Shown here one piece after another: positions 53,073 through 62,618 of a stretch of 64,000 nt of DNA; position 1 is the first letter of the stretch, and each line of letters opens with the position of its first letter. The position numbers and the translations under genes are program-made. The notes beneath the pieces were generated by a model that was not told where the DNA came from, searched no databases, and saw only the letters and a program-made list of their open reading frames with translations. The DNA is from Fragilariopsis cylindrus CCMP1102. Its lineage: Eukaryota; Bacillariophyta; Bacillariophyceae; Bacillariales; Bacillariaceae. Location: positions 186,001 through 250,000 of the forward strand of contig FMBT01000349.1 of NCBI GenBank assembly GCA_900095095.1, in the 5' to 3' direction.

Positions 53073-54056
53073 ATGAATAACACCACTATTTCCCATGGCT
53101 TCCGTGCTGTCATCGGCGGATGCAATCGTCGTATCTCTTTGCTGCTTTTGATACTAGTCGTGTTCGTATCGTCTGGGGTAACTGGAAGTGGACTTCGCGC
53201 AAGAGAACTCGGAATCGGCTGGGCGCCAACTGATAGCAGCAGCGTCGATGTTACCGACGCACCAGTTGCTATCTCTGATGAAGGAATGATCGATGACAGC
53301 GATGAGCTCAAATCGATCAGAACCAAGTCGACGAAATTGAATTCAATCAAGAAGAAGGAGCACGAGCCCAAGAAGGTAGCGAAGGCGAAGAAAGGTACTG
53401 ATAAGATGACTAAGAGCGAGAAGAGCGCAAGAAAACTCGGAATCGGTTGGGTGCCAACTGATAGCAGCAGCGTCGATGTTACCGACGCACCAGTTGCTAT
53501 CTCTGATGAAGGAATGGTCGATGACAGCGATGAGCTCAAATCGTCCAAGACCAAGTCGACGAAATTGAAATCAGTCAAGAAGAAGGGCGACGAATCCAAA
53601 AAGGCGGCGAAGAAAGGCATTGACAAGATGATTAAGAGTGAGAAGAGAACAAAGTCGAAGGGTGATGAGCCGACGTCGAAAATCGATATAGAAGAGGCCA
53701 TCGATGATGGAGCAATTGAAGATTCTTCTACTGACAGCCCGTTTACTTTTGATCCTACCACTTTTGCACCAACTACAGCGGTACCATCTGCCGACGATCC
53801 AACAGCGGCTCCTGTAGTACCAAGTACACAGTCTCCAACAAAGGCACCAAGTACACAGTCTCCAACAAAGGCACCAAGTACACAGGCTCCAACAAAGGCA
53901 CCAAGTACACAGGCTCCAACAAAGGCACCAAGTACACAGGCTCCAACAAAGGCACCAAGTACACAAGCTCCAACTTCGAGAAAGTCTACGAAGGCAGCAA
54001 CAAAGCAAGATAAGAGCAGCTCCAAAAAGACTAAAGCGCCGGCGGAAGGTGTTTGA
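53073..54056 (+). CDS. Secreted Lys-rich RXL repeat protein, silica-wall type
   Basis: Single exon, 327 residues. Signal peptide at residues about 20-38 (RRISLLLLILVVFVSSGV). Two tandem 76-residue repeats follow, each beginning at an RXL-type site (ARELGIGW and ARKLGIGW), with a shared block PTDSSSVDVTDAPVAISDEG and a Lys/Ser/Thr-rich block (KSTKLKSVKKKGDESKK). After an acidic stretch comes a Thr/Pro region of five to six 9-residue repeats (PSTQAPTKA) and a basic end. Signal peptide, RXL processing sites, clustered Lys with Ser, and acidic blocks are the hallmarks used to define silaffin- and cingulin-like proteins of diatom silica. Homology cannot be shown because these proteins are low in sequence conservation. 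A mucin-like wall protein is the alternative. Confidence 0.75.
   Translation: MNNTTISHGFRAVIGGCNRRISLLLLILVVFVSSGVTGSGLRARELGIGWAPTDSSSVDVTDAPVAISDEGMIDDSDELKSIRTKSTKLNSIKKKEHEPKKVAKAKKGTDKMTKSEKSARKLGIGWVPTDSSSVDVTDAPVAISDEGMVDDSDELKSSKTKSTKLKSVKKKGDESKKAAKKGIDKMIKSEKRTKSKGDEPTSKIDIEEAIDDGAIEDSSTDSPFTFDPTTFAPTTAVPSADDPTAAPVVPSTQSPTKAPSTQSPTKAPSTQAPTKAPSTQAPTKAPSTQAPTKAPSTQAPTSRKSTKAATKQDKSSSKKTKAPAEGV
53199..53640. repeat. 228-bp tandem duplication in wall-type gene
   Basis: Two copies with a 228-bp period (the block ctcggaatcggytggg begins at 53208 and 53436), in frame (76 codons). The first about 110 bp are nearly identical; the Lys-rich second half has diverged. Confidence 0.9.
53820..53973. 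repeat. 27-bp tandem repeat encoding PSTQ(S/A)PTKA
   Basis: Five full 27-bp units (ccaagtacacag...aaggca) and a partial sixth, in frame. The first two units have tct and the later ones gct at the variable codon. Confidence 0.95.
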
Positions 54057-54332
54057 GGAAACGAATTTACCTTCATTAATTCTGTATCAGTGTTGGAAAG
54101 GAAAGTAGGCTTCGTATTGCAAAAGTATAACATTATGCATCAAGATTTGTGATTTGATGCAAAATTTCATGTTTTGAAAGTAAAGATTATTGCACTCTAT
54201 CATTCCAGATATATCGGGTACAGTGTATACGAGACTGGGCCCTGATGTGATGTAGCAACTAATTTTAAAATAATATAGTCAATAAAATTATATTATAACT
54301 ACCAACTAAATGACTATATATGAGGATGGAAA

Positions 54333-56666
54333 TTACAAATCCAATTTCTCTTTCGTCTTTACCTTATAATAGGTACGCCGTTTCGTTTCCTTAGAACCTA
54401 TACAATCGTCTGGCCTGGTATCACTAGTATCTGAAGCTCTCGAATTTTTCAATTTCTCTTTTTTCTTAATCTTGGGGGATTTAGTAGATTGACCCGAGCT
54501 TGGTAAATATTCATCCGGACTTTGCATTAGATCTATTTCTTGCTGTCGGATACCAACAGATCGCAGATTAGATTTTGTTTCACTTAGCAAAGACTTTAAT
54601 GTCTTTTTTTTCGTTTGTGAGGGCGATGACGGAACAGAAATACCGTTACCCTTTTTATTTTCCAAATCCTCACTTTTTTTCTTCTTTTTCTTCTTCTTTA
54701 CGCTACTTTTATCCTTTGGCTGTAAAGAAATAGAAGATGGACTGATAACACTACCGCTAGAAATCTTAGAGGAAGTTTTCTTTTTCACTGACGGCGATGA
54801 TATATCAGTTGTATTTTTCTTTGTTTTAGAGTTACGTTTTTCTTTCGGTGCTTTTGATGATGATGGTGATGATGATGTCCCCGATGATGCTGTAATGCTT
54901 TTGGGTATCGGATCCATTTGTTGTATGGGAGGGCTGTCGTCGTCGACACTACCGCAGGTAGAAATACTTACATCGCTACTAATATTTGTGTCGTTATCGG
55001 ATGATACAATATCATCTAAGAAGTCATCGTCGGAAATAGAATGTGGTTGTCGTATTATTGTTTTCTTGCCATTTTTGTAAACGACGGATATCTTTTCCTT
55101 TTTGTCATGTTCTATCTCCTTTTTATTACTGCTGCTTTTACTACTGTGTGATAGATTGCCATTGTTGTTGTTTGAATGTTCTCGTTGAATGTTACTTATT
55201 TCTTCCGGTTTTGAAATTTTCTTTTGCATCCCATGTAGAGTACCGGACTTAGCGGCCATCAAGGATCGTCGAACGGGAGCTCCCCGTTTCGCAGGAGAGT
55301 TTTGGTTTCGTTCGGTATTATTGTTGTCTACGGCGTCTTCCGTTTCTGCTACAGCTTCTTTTTGCTTTTTGGTCGCTAAGTCTTTACTCGTCCGCATCCC
55401 ATGAAGAGTGCCAGACTTAGCGGCCATCAAGGATCGTCGAACAACGGGAGCTCCCCGTTTCCCAGGAGAGTTTCGGTTTCGTTCGGTATTATTGTTGTCT
55501 ACGGCGTCTTCCGTTTCTGCTACAGCTTCTTTTTGCTTTTTGGTCGCTAAGTCTTTACTCGTCCGCATCCCATGAAGAGTGCCAGACTTAGCGGCCATCA
55601 AGGATCGTCGAACAACGGGAGCTCCCCGTTTCGCAGGAGAGTTTTCTGCAGCTTCTTTCGTTTTAGTATTCGTCCGCATCTCATGAAGAGTACCGGACTT
55701 AGCGGCTATCAATGATCGAGTAACGGGAGCTCGCCGTATCGGCAGAGGAGAGTTTTGGTTTGTTAGAGCATCTTGATCTTTTGACGCTGATTCTATCATC
55801 GCCCTAGCCTTGGCGACACCGATTCCCATGTCGTGAGAAGTCCCGGACTTCGTTTTACCAAGCAATCGATTAAGAGGTGGACTTCGTTTTTCTTCATCAA
55901 ATGTTTCGCGTTTGGTTCTGTATGATATTCTGTCTTTCGTTGGATTGGGTGACATTGGGGAGGGACGTTCTGTTTTTGCAAAGGCTAGATTTAATCCCAT
56001 ATTATGAACATCATCGTTCGAAGCAGCCTTACTGGGAGGATGGTTGGTGGGTGATTTGGCAGGACGTCGACTACTGATGCTACCTACATATTGTTTTGAT
56101 AGCGCATCTGGACTTTTTTGATGCGACAAAAGATCATTTATTAATGAAGACGACGGTTTCATGTCCAAAGACACACTTTTACATCGTCGTGGTACGTGAT
56201 CGCGTGGTACTGCTGCTAAACGAGGATGATATATACGACGTCCTCCTACTGGTGAAATAGTCAGTTCAATTGCGAGATCGTCCGTCGACTGTGATCGGGA
56301 GGGTAATTCTCGATGATTTCGTTGAAGCGATCTGATACTACTGTTGTTGCTGTTGTTACAATCTTCGTCGTTCAAGGTCACGATGATGTCATCATTCACT
56401 ACTAGTACAGTACCGTCGTCGTCGTCGTTTATTTGATTTTGTTCTAGTTGTATTTTCAGAAGCATATCACCCCACGGAACAGGTGCTACATCTGGCCCAT
56501 CAGGTGGATCTTCTTCCAAACCACACTCCACCATGAAGGCTGTATGTCGCATTTCTCCAATCTCATCTTCTTGATAAAATAAATCATCGATCAAATGATC
56601 TTCCAATCTAGGAACAATTTCTGTTTTCGTAACGAGTTCAACGGACCATTGGATACGCATCGCCAT
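54333..56666 (-). CDS. Hypothetical protein with 57-residue tandem repeats
   Basis: Single exon. ATG at 56666 (MAMRIQWSVELV), because the longer frame starts at TTG; 777 residues. The N-terminal about 75 residues look like a compact conserved domain (LEDHLIDDLFYQEDEIGEMR, FMVECGLEEDPPDGPDVAPV, PWGDMLLKIQ). The middle carries four to five copies of a motif R(R/S)SL(M/I)AAKSGTLH(G/E)M, of which two lie in perfect 57-residue units that also contain TKKQKEAVAETEDAV. The C-terminal third is Lys/Ser rich (KKKKKKKK-type runs) and disordered. It is probably a cytoskeletal or nuclear scaffold by composition, but no family is recognised. Confidence 0.65.
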   Translation of the reverse strand: MAMRIQWSVELVTKTEIVPRLEDHLIDDLFYQEDEIGEMRHTAFMVECGLEEDPPDGPDVAPVPWGDMLLKIQLEQNQINDDDDGTVLVVNDDIIVTLNDEDCNNSNNSSIRSLQRNHRELPSRSQSTDDLAIELTISPVGGRRIYHPRLAAVPRDHVPRRCKSVSLDMKPSSSLINDLLSHQKSPDALSKQYVGSISSRRPAKSPTNHPPSKAASNDDVHNMGLNLAFAKTERPSPMSPNPTKDRISYRTKRETFDEEKRSPPLNRLLGKTKSGTSHDMGIGVAKARAMIESASKDQDALTNQNSPLPIRRAPVTRSLIAAKSGTLHEMRTNTKTKEAAENSPAKRGAPVVRRSLMAAKSGTLHGMRTSKDLATKKQKEAVAETEDAVDNNNTERNRNSPGKRGAPVVRRSLMAAKSGTLHGMRTSKDLATKKQKEAVAETEDAVDNNNTERNQNSPAKRGAPVRRSLMAAKSGTLHGMQKKISKPEEISNIQREHSNNNNGNLSHSSKSSSNKKEIEHDKKEKISVVYKNGKKTIIRQPHSISDDDFLDDIVSSDNDTNISSDVSISTCGSVDDDSPPIQQMDPIPKSITASSGTSSSPSSSKAPKEKRNSKTKKNTTDISSPSVKKKTSSKISSGSVISPSSISLQPKDKSSVKKKKKKKKSEDLENKKGNGISVPSSPSQTKKKTLKSLLSETKSNLRSVGIRQQEIDLMQSPDEYLPSSGQSTKSPKIKKKEKLKNSRASDTSDTRPDDCIGSKETKRRTYYKVKTKEKLDL
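55235..55735. repeat. 171-bp tandem repeat inside coding region
   Basis: The period is 171 bp (the word catcccatgaagagtgccag recurs at 55395 and 55566). Two nearly identical full units and flanking partial units encode the AAKSGTLHGM repeat. High nucleotide identity implies recent duplication or conversion. Confidence 0.9.
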
Positions 56667-57047
56667 GGCTGAAGACAATTTATATTATTATTATTATTCT
56701 CTCTGTTCTTCTTTCTCTCTCTCTCTCTCTCTTTCTCTTTCTCTTTCTCTCTCTCTCTCCTACTCTCCTACTCTCTTCTAGAGCCTTAATTGTAGTCACC
56801 GTAGTGTAGCATAAAGTCAATGTATTCTAATTCGGTTGTTTGTGTTGGAATGCTAATGTACCAGGTACGCCAATCATATGTCATACGCAAGCACTTCGAG
56901 AGTGTAATAATTTATCTAAATTTCAATTGTACCGGTAGATATACGATCGATGGGCGTATGTTACAAATGACTATTTTTATTTATTGTAATGATAATATTA
57001 TAATAATATATAGAGTCCTAATATGTACAAGCGGATGTAACATAATA
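56667..57047. other. Divergent intergenic region, left part, with CT microsatellite
   Basis: A (ct)n/(cttt)n tract at about 56699-56763 lies directly upstream of the minus-strand gene ATG, possibly in its 5' UTR or promoter. No gene. Confidence 0.6.
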
Positions 57048-57260
57048 CTTCCTCTGTGCACCGTTAAGTGATTGCGCGCTATCGTTTGTAATTATTAGAA
57101 AATAAAGCGTTGAAGCCTTAAAATCTTCGTACAATCTTCGCTTATTTTTATTTGTTTCGTACATTTCGCATTTTGTGGTAGATTTTAAGGGTTCAATGCG
57201 CTTTATCGTCTAATAATTCTTAGCGATAGTGTGCAGTCACTTAGCGGTACACGGAGGAAG
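57048..57260. mobile_element. 213-bp Stowaway-like MITE with TA target duplication
   Basis: A near-perfect long inverted repeat. The left arm starts cttcctctgtgcaccgttaa and the right arm is its complement, ending cggtacacggaggaag. Inner blocks (actatcg, aattattag, ataaagcg, ccttaaaat) also pair. A loop of about 50 bp lies around 57130-57180. TA flanks both ends (57046-57047 and 57261-57262). The terminal sequence CTTCCTCYGT is close to the CTCCCTCCGT terminus of Tc1/mariner-derived Stowaway MITEs. No ORF; it depends on a transposase elsewhere. Confidence 0.8.
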
Positions 57261-57695
57261 TATGAATGCACTACTGTCATCCGATATGAATGCACGAATA
57301 AAGATTACTACGATACGACTACTATGTACTAAAGCTACTTCTACTTTACATGTACGTACCGTACTGTGCTTACAGTCAGGTTTATAAATTTTTTGATGCC
57401 TGCTTACAGTAACGTTAGCTCGTGAAGCGTTTCAGTCTTCGAAAAGTCTTCAATCCCATCTTATAATTTCAAAAATGCTGCCTGCAATCAATCGAACACC
57501 GAGCAGTGGAACAGTGGCAGCAGACAGCAACAAGGACAACATACACTACTGCATCAAAAACTGAATCAATTGAATCCATCAACATCTGATCATTGATTCG
57601 ATTCACTAATTCTTTTAGAAAAAAAGGGACGAATCACTCATACGTTATATACAGTAAATATTAGTTCTTCGTTCGAACACGAACTTTAAACAAGT
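57261..57695. promoter_or_regulatory. Upstream region of TKL kinase gene
   Basis: 435 bp from the MITE to the kinase ATG. Contains a gtacgtaccgtactgtgc cluster near 57351. The MITE therefore sits in the presumptive promoter of the kinase. Confidence 0.35.
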
Positions 57696-60600
57696 ATGGG
57701 GAAACGTCCACGAACACCTCATTTCATAGCTGGAATCGGTGATGGCAACGTTCACGACGGCAATGATGACGTTTTTCGGTTACGGGGAAACAATAACAAT
57801 AATGACAATAGTAAGAATAAGAAGAATGGCGGTACAAGTACTGACGATGACGAGGACAATAACATCAACAACATCAACAGGAATAGATACCATTCAAATC
57901 AACATTCAAATCGTCACCAACAACAAAATCGATACGATCTACGCAATCATCGTCCGGATCGTAATAACGTTGCGACTGGTGGAAATGATAAATTTTCACA
58001 ACAACAACACGAAGAAGAAGAAGAATCTGCTCCCTGGAGTTTGGATGCTGGCGCCTTTATTAACGAACACATCACTCACGTTCCAGATATGAAATTTGAT
58101 ATGATGGGTGATATAGTTCAACAACTACCAACGGTACATCAGTTACAATCCACTGGAGGAGGAGGAAGTGGACTGTGGCAAGTCTCCGCATTTGCCTTTT
58201 TGGGAATACTCGTGATAATATCTGCCATCATACTACATTTTGTATCAGAATCGGCTGGATCGTCTTCTGGGTCCAATAGTAAAAAATGTATTAACACTAG
58301 TACTTTTATGAGCAGCAACAATAACAATAACAATGACTCATCACCTACCAGTCGTCATCACTCTGGGAGTAATTCTCGTCAATATAGAAGACGACAACGA
58401 CGGTTGCAAAAACTACAGAAGAAGAAAAAAACTGACGTCTGGAGCGACGATGAAGAACCTATTCAGGACGGTGGTCGATTCTTTTCAATGAACGATAAGA
58501 TATTATCTTCATTGAGCAGAGATGGTGATGGTGGTGGTGGGTATGGATCTCCTCCGAACGAATACGATGAAAACGAATATGAAAATAATGATAACGAATA
58601 CGGCGATTATGACAACAATAATAACAACTCGATATATCATCAATCGGATTATTATCGTGAACCAAATTCTCATCTAGCAGCTCAACACAGTCGTCTCCGA
58701 AGGACTGGAATTACAGCTACAGCTACATCTGCAACTCCAACTGGAACCAATACGTCTACGACAAATAATATTACTAAGGAACCCTATGATTATTACGATG
58801 TTGGGGTGGTACCAACCTATAAGAGTCCAGCAGCTTCTAAATATATGATGCAAACGACGACGACGAAATCATCATCTACGGCATCGGCAGTATTCCGATC
58901 AACAACAACCCCCCAGCGAGGGATCAGTCCTATGAATTCCTATAGTAGCGGTGGTGGCGGTGGTGGTTCAAGACAGAGACGACCTACTAATAATAATAAT
59001 AATAACTTCAACAGCAGCAGCCTCAACAATAGCAATATTAGATCATACCACAGCGAAAAATCGAACTTTTCTCCCACTGGCTCCACTTCGTCACCATATC
59101 GGGATTTCGGGATTGCAGAGAACAACAACAACAACAACAACAACAACTATAAACATAACAATAGCTTCATTGCGATAACACCCTCATCGACAAAAACTCC
59201 TATATCTGGAAAACTTCGAATTCCACCCACTCCTGATGCATTTACCATGACAGATGGTCAGCATCAACAGTCGAGTAGTAGTAATGATGATGGTAATAAT
59301 AGATTTCATTCAGACGCTTCTTCGTCTTCTTCGAATCTGCTACCAACGCCTCGCCATCAAAATCAATCGTCGTTGTTGATACCAAACACAAAAGATACAA
59401 TAACGGAGGATGATATGGGTGGGGTAGGTAATAAAAGAATAGCCGATTTGGGTGCCCGTCTCCTCGACGACACGGGATCCAGATTTTCTTCCTTCGCATC
59501 GATGGGCGATGTCGACAGCAACGAAAACGAAAACTCTCTCATACCAAACAATCATGATAGAAATTATCAACGAACAATTGAGGATCGAAGGGATAGTGAA
59601 ACTTGGTCCCGTGCTTCCGGTGGGGGATACGGTGAACTATGTGATGTTTCTTCAACGCTGTCTCAATCTCAATCCCCGCATCATTTGCACAACAATAACA
59701 AATCGCCATCCATTTCGATGAATAACGAAAGCTTTTCTTCCATCAATAGCCGTCGTCAACACCAAGAATCACTAGTGTTAACTCCAGGGAATTCTGAAGA
59801 AACTCCAATCATTGGAAATGCGCGCAAGACGATTATAATTAACGATGGTGTAGCAACAAGTCTTCACGCAGCTGCGTTACTACCTCCCATGGGGATATCA
59901 GATGATTGTACCACCCAAGATCAAGCTGATCCCGTTATTCCGTACATACCCTCATTAAAGAAAACTCAATGCGGTACCGATACTGGTTTGTCATATCCGT
60001 TACTTTCCGGAAATGCGCCACCACGTTCTATAACTATGGATGAATTACGATTGGTTGAAATGGAAACGGGCAATTCGATGCATTGGGATACAGATCATGA
60101 GGATTTCAATACCTCCTTTGCAGGAGATTACGGTGACGATCATGTAGACGCAACGACGGGGAAAGTGTATCCTTCGAGTAACCAACGTCCTAGTTCTGAT
60201 GAGGGCTCCGATATTTCTATTCCGAGTGGTGATCCTCGTAAAAGTATTATCCATAAACGCCAAAACTTGACAATGTCGAGCGATTCAGCGACGTCGCTCC
60301 AATCTAGCATTAATTTTGAGGAATTACAGCTACAAGAGATCATTGGAGGGGGTGGCTTCGGTCAAGTTTGGAAAGCGACTTGGAGGGGAACGCCGGTAGC
60401 AGTCAAAGTCTTAACCGGAAGTGCACAAAATGCCCACATTCCGAAAGCGGTATCGGAAGAATTTAAGGCCGAAATCAATCTTCTAAAAGGTATGCGCCAT
60501 CCAAATATATGTTTGTACATGGGTGCCTGCTTAACTCCTCCTAATCGTGCTATCATTACAGAGTTGGCCGCAAACGGTTCAGCGTGGGACTCACTCCGAC

Positions 60601-61250
60601 TTCCTCTCATGCCACCATACGTTGCGGCAGATGGAACTCCACGGGGCTCTTGGCCATTGAGGTTGTACCTACCAAGCCATCACGGTGCACCACCTAGTAG
60701 CCATGGGAGCAAGAGCCCACGCACAAAATTTTCCGCACCTATTCCACCAAGAGGTACCTGGCCATGGGAACTCGTTAAGCGAGTGAGCTGCGGTGCAGCT
60801 AGAGGCATGGCATATCTTCACAGCGGAAACCCCCCTGTTTTACATCGTGACTTGAAAAGTGCTAATCTTTTGCTAGACGAAAGTTACACGGCTAAGGTAT
60901 GCGATTTCGGATTAAGTCGACTCAAAGCCCAAGCACGGAGCATGACAGCAAATTGTGGAACAGTTCAATGGATGGCTCCTGAGGTTCTTGCAAATAGAAG
61001 TTACGACGAGAAAGCTGACATATACAGTTTTGGGATTATTGTTTGGGAACTATTAACACGAGAATGTCCATACGAAGGAATGACAGCTATTCAATGCGCA
61101 CTTGCCGTGTTGAACCGAGACAAACGGCCAGAAATCCCAAAGTGGTGTCCTCCCCAATTGCACGCATTAATTAAGTCCTGCATCAAGACAGAACCCTCTG
61201 AGCGACCATCCTTTCCTCAAATTATCCTCGCATTAGATGCTATAGAATGA
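57696..61250 (+). CDS. Membrane-anchored TKL (Raf-like) protein kinase
   Basis: Single exon, 1184 residues. One TM segment at about residues 160-187 (VSAFAFLGILVIISAIILHF). Residues 1-155 and 190-860 are disordered and rich in Asn, Ser, Gln and Gly. The kinase domain runs from about 872 to the end: Gly-rich loop IIGGGGFGQVWKATW, VAVKVL with the catalytic Lys near 903, MRHPNICLYMGACLTPPN, HRDLKSANLLLDE near 1050, DFGLSR near 1070, GTVQWMAPEVL, ADIYSFGIIVWELLT. The HRD-LKSAN and MGAC signatures place it in the tyrosine-kinase-like group. An insert of about 50 residues (Pro/Gly-rich, around 975-1025) follows the hinge. The likely role is serine/threonine signalling from a membrane; the ligand side has no recognisable domain. 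Confidence 0.92.
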   Translation: MGKRPRTPHFIAGIGDGNVHDGNDDVFRLRGNNNNNDNSKNKKNGGTSTDDDEDNNINNINRNRYHSNQHSNRHQQQNRYDLRNHRPDRNNVATGGNDKFSQQQHEEEEESAPWSLDAGAFINEHITHVPDMKFDMMGDIVQQLPTVHQLQSTGGGGSGLWQVSAFAFLGILVIISAIILHFVSESAGSSSGSNSKKCINTSTFMSSNNNNNNDSSPTSRHHSGSNSRQYRRRQRRLQKLQKKKKTDVWSDDEEPIQDGGRFFSMNDKILSSLSRDGDGGGGYGSPPNEYDENEYENNDNEYGDYDNNNNNSIYHQSDYYREPNSHLAAQHSRLRRTGITATATSATPTGTNTSTTNNITKEPYDYYDVGVVPTYKSPAASKYMMQTTTTKSSSTASAVFRSTTTPQRGISPMNSYSSGGGGGGSRQRRPTNNNNNNFNSSSLNNSNIRSYHSEKSNFSPTGSTSSPYRDFGIAENNNNNNNNNYKHNNSFIAITPSSTKTPISGKLRIPPTPDAFTMTDGQHQQSSSSNDDGNNRFHSDASSSSSNLLPTPRHQNQSSLLIPNTKDTITEDDMGGVGNKRIADLGARLLDDTGSRFSSFASMGDVDSNENENSLIPNNHDRNYQRTIEDRRDSETWSRASGGGYGELCDVSSTLSQSQSPHHLHNNNKSPSISMNNESFSSINSRRQHQESLVLTPGNSEETPIIGNARKTIIINDGVATSLHAAALLPPMGISDDCTTQDQADPVIPYIPSLKKTQCGTDTGLSYPLLSGNAPPRSITMDELRLVEMETGNSMHWDTDHEDFNTSFAGDYGDDHVDATTGKVYPSSNQRPSSDEGSDISIPSGDPRKSIIHKRQNLTMSSDSATSLQSSINFEELQLQEIIGGGGFGQVWKATWRGTPVAVKVLTGSAQNAHIPKAVSEEFKAEINLLKGMRHPNICLYMGACLTPPNRAIITELAANGSAWDSLRLPLMPPYVAADGTPRGSWPLRLYLPSHHGAPPSSHGSKSPRTKFSAPIPPRGTWPWELVKRVSCGAARGMAYLHSGNPPVLHRDLKSANLLLDESYTAKVCDFGLSRLKAQARSMTANCGTVQWMAPEVLANRSYDEKADIYSFGIIVWELLTRECPYEGMTAIQCALAVLNRDKRPEIPKWCPPQLHALIKSCIKTEPSERPSFPQIILALDAIE

Positions 61251-61511
61251 TTAAATAAATGAATATAAGGATTGGGATATTGTATTATATTATTGAATTG
61301 TTTCATTATAGTAGTTTGTTGCATTAAAGATAATATCTTCAATAATATTACCAGGTTCTATGAAGTTATTTTATTCTAGCTAGTATAATGCGTACAATTT
61401 GTACAGAAATGAAAGAAGTATGTCAAGTAAACGTATTCACTGATTCGATTCGTTTAACAAAACATCAGTCTCTCGTCGCTCTCTCTCTCTCTCTTTCTTT
61501 CTGCTCTCGCT

Positions 61512-62618
61512 TTACAATTCATCATCAGAATCAGAATCCTCAAAATCACTATCATCTAAGCAATCATCTAATTCAGGATAATTACCAATTTGTACATTCT
61601 TACCACGAACAAAACTTGCATAACCAGGCTGGGCTTCAAAGTATGTACGATTATTAATACTACCATCTGTTTTACCAACCGGTTCATCAAATTTTATACC
61701 AATCCAATATCCGCCATTAGTAGTGGAGAAATCAAATTCAGGTACTAATCCAACATACGCAACAACGCCCCGACGACTACCCGGTTGGACTTGACATCGT
61801 GAACCAATAGTAATATGTAGAATAGATTTTTCATCGTACTCAGCTGCTGTTGCTGCTGCTGCTGCTGCATCATCATCATCCTTATTATCATTTTGGATAA
61901 TGTGATCATCGTCATCAAATTCTTTTATTATATCATTCCCTGTAGAATCAACGACATAATTATATGGTAATGGGAATATACCAAGTTTTAATTGTCGTTT
62001 TGCTTCACATTTTTCACGATGTTCTTTTGCATGCTTAGCTAATGTAAAATTAGAATCATTTTCTTTTTGTTTTGTTGCCCAATCACGTAATGTACCCTTC
62101 CGTGTATTGTAATCCTCCTCAGTCATTTTATATTTTTTTATTAGATTAACGTTTTCGTATTGTCCATTCTTACTGCCACTTAATGGATTAATATCAATAC
62201 AATATATTTCTAATCCATCACCACAGGCTAGGTCATCATTAAAGAAATATCCTAATTTATAATGATCATATTTTGAATTTGTATCATCATTCGCATTCAA
62301 TTCAAATAATATTTGACCATTACACTTCAGATGTAATGTTTGAAAATGTGGTGCCGTTCCTGTTTTTTGATGTATCTTTGTTTTGACATCATATATTGTA
62401 TCCGATTTATCAAAACGAATTTCAATATGTTTTTGTATTAAATTAGAATGTGTTAAATCTATTTTGATTGTTGTTTCATGCAATCCATATCGTGGATTCG
62501 TATCCTTTGATGTTATATACCTCTTCAGAGCTATCATATCCTTATTACGTATAATTGGTTTAGCTTCACCACCTGATGATGCTGCTGACGTTGTAGTCGT
62601 TCCTGATGACGACGACAT
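61512..62618 (-). CDS. TBCB: Tubulin-folding cofactor B
   Basis: Single exon, 368 residues (about 245 in animals). After a Ser/Thr-rich start comes a ubiquitin-like domain (TIKIDLTHSNLIQKHIEIRF, IYDVKTKIHQKTGTAPHFQT) up to residue 140. Next is the central helical linker (EDYNTRKGTLRDWATKQ), a poly-Ala/Asp insert, then the CAP-Gly domain: GSRCQVQPGSRRGVVAYVG, GYWIGIKFDEPVGKTDGSIN, YFEAQPGYASFVRGKNVQIG. The C-terminus is very acidic (DDSDFEDSDSDDEL), analogous to the DEI/M tail. It works with TBCE to hold and release alpha-tubulin during heterodimer assembly in the cytosol. Convergent with the kinase gene, with 261 bp between stops. Confidence 0.95.
   Translation of the reverse strand: MSSSSGTTTTSAASSGGEAKPIIRNKDMIALKRYITSKDTNPRYGLHETTIKIDLTHSNLIQKHIEIRFDKSDTIYDVKTKIHQKTGTAPHFQTLHLKCNGQILFELNANDDTNSKYDHYKLGYFFNDDLACGDGLEIYCIDINPLSGSKNGQYENVNLIKKYKMTEEDYNTRKGTLRDWATKQKENDSNFTLAKHAKEHREKCEAKRQLKLGIFPLPYNYVVDSTGNDIIKEFDDDDHIIQNDNKDDDDAAAAAATAAEYDEKSILHITIGSRCQVQPGSRRGVVAYVGLVPEFDFSTTNGGYWIGIKFDEPVGKTDGSINNRTYFEAQPGYASFVRGKNVQIGNYPELDDCLDDSDFEDSDSDDEL

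Noticed and set aside
53066-54133. Long minus-strand ORF (355 codons) opposite the wall-type gene
   Set aside because: It mirrors the low-complexity repeats of the plus-strand gene and has no domain. Open antisense frames are expected from the repeated codon composition.
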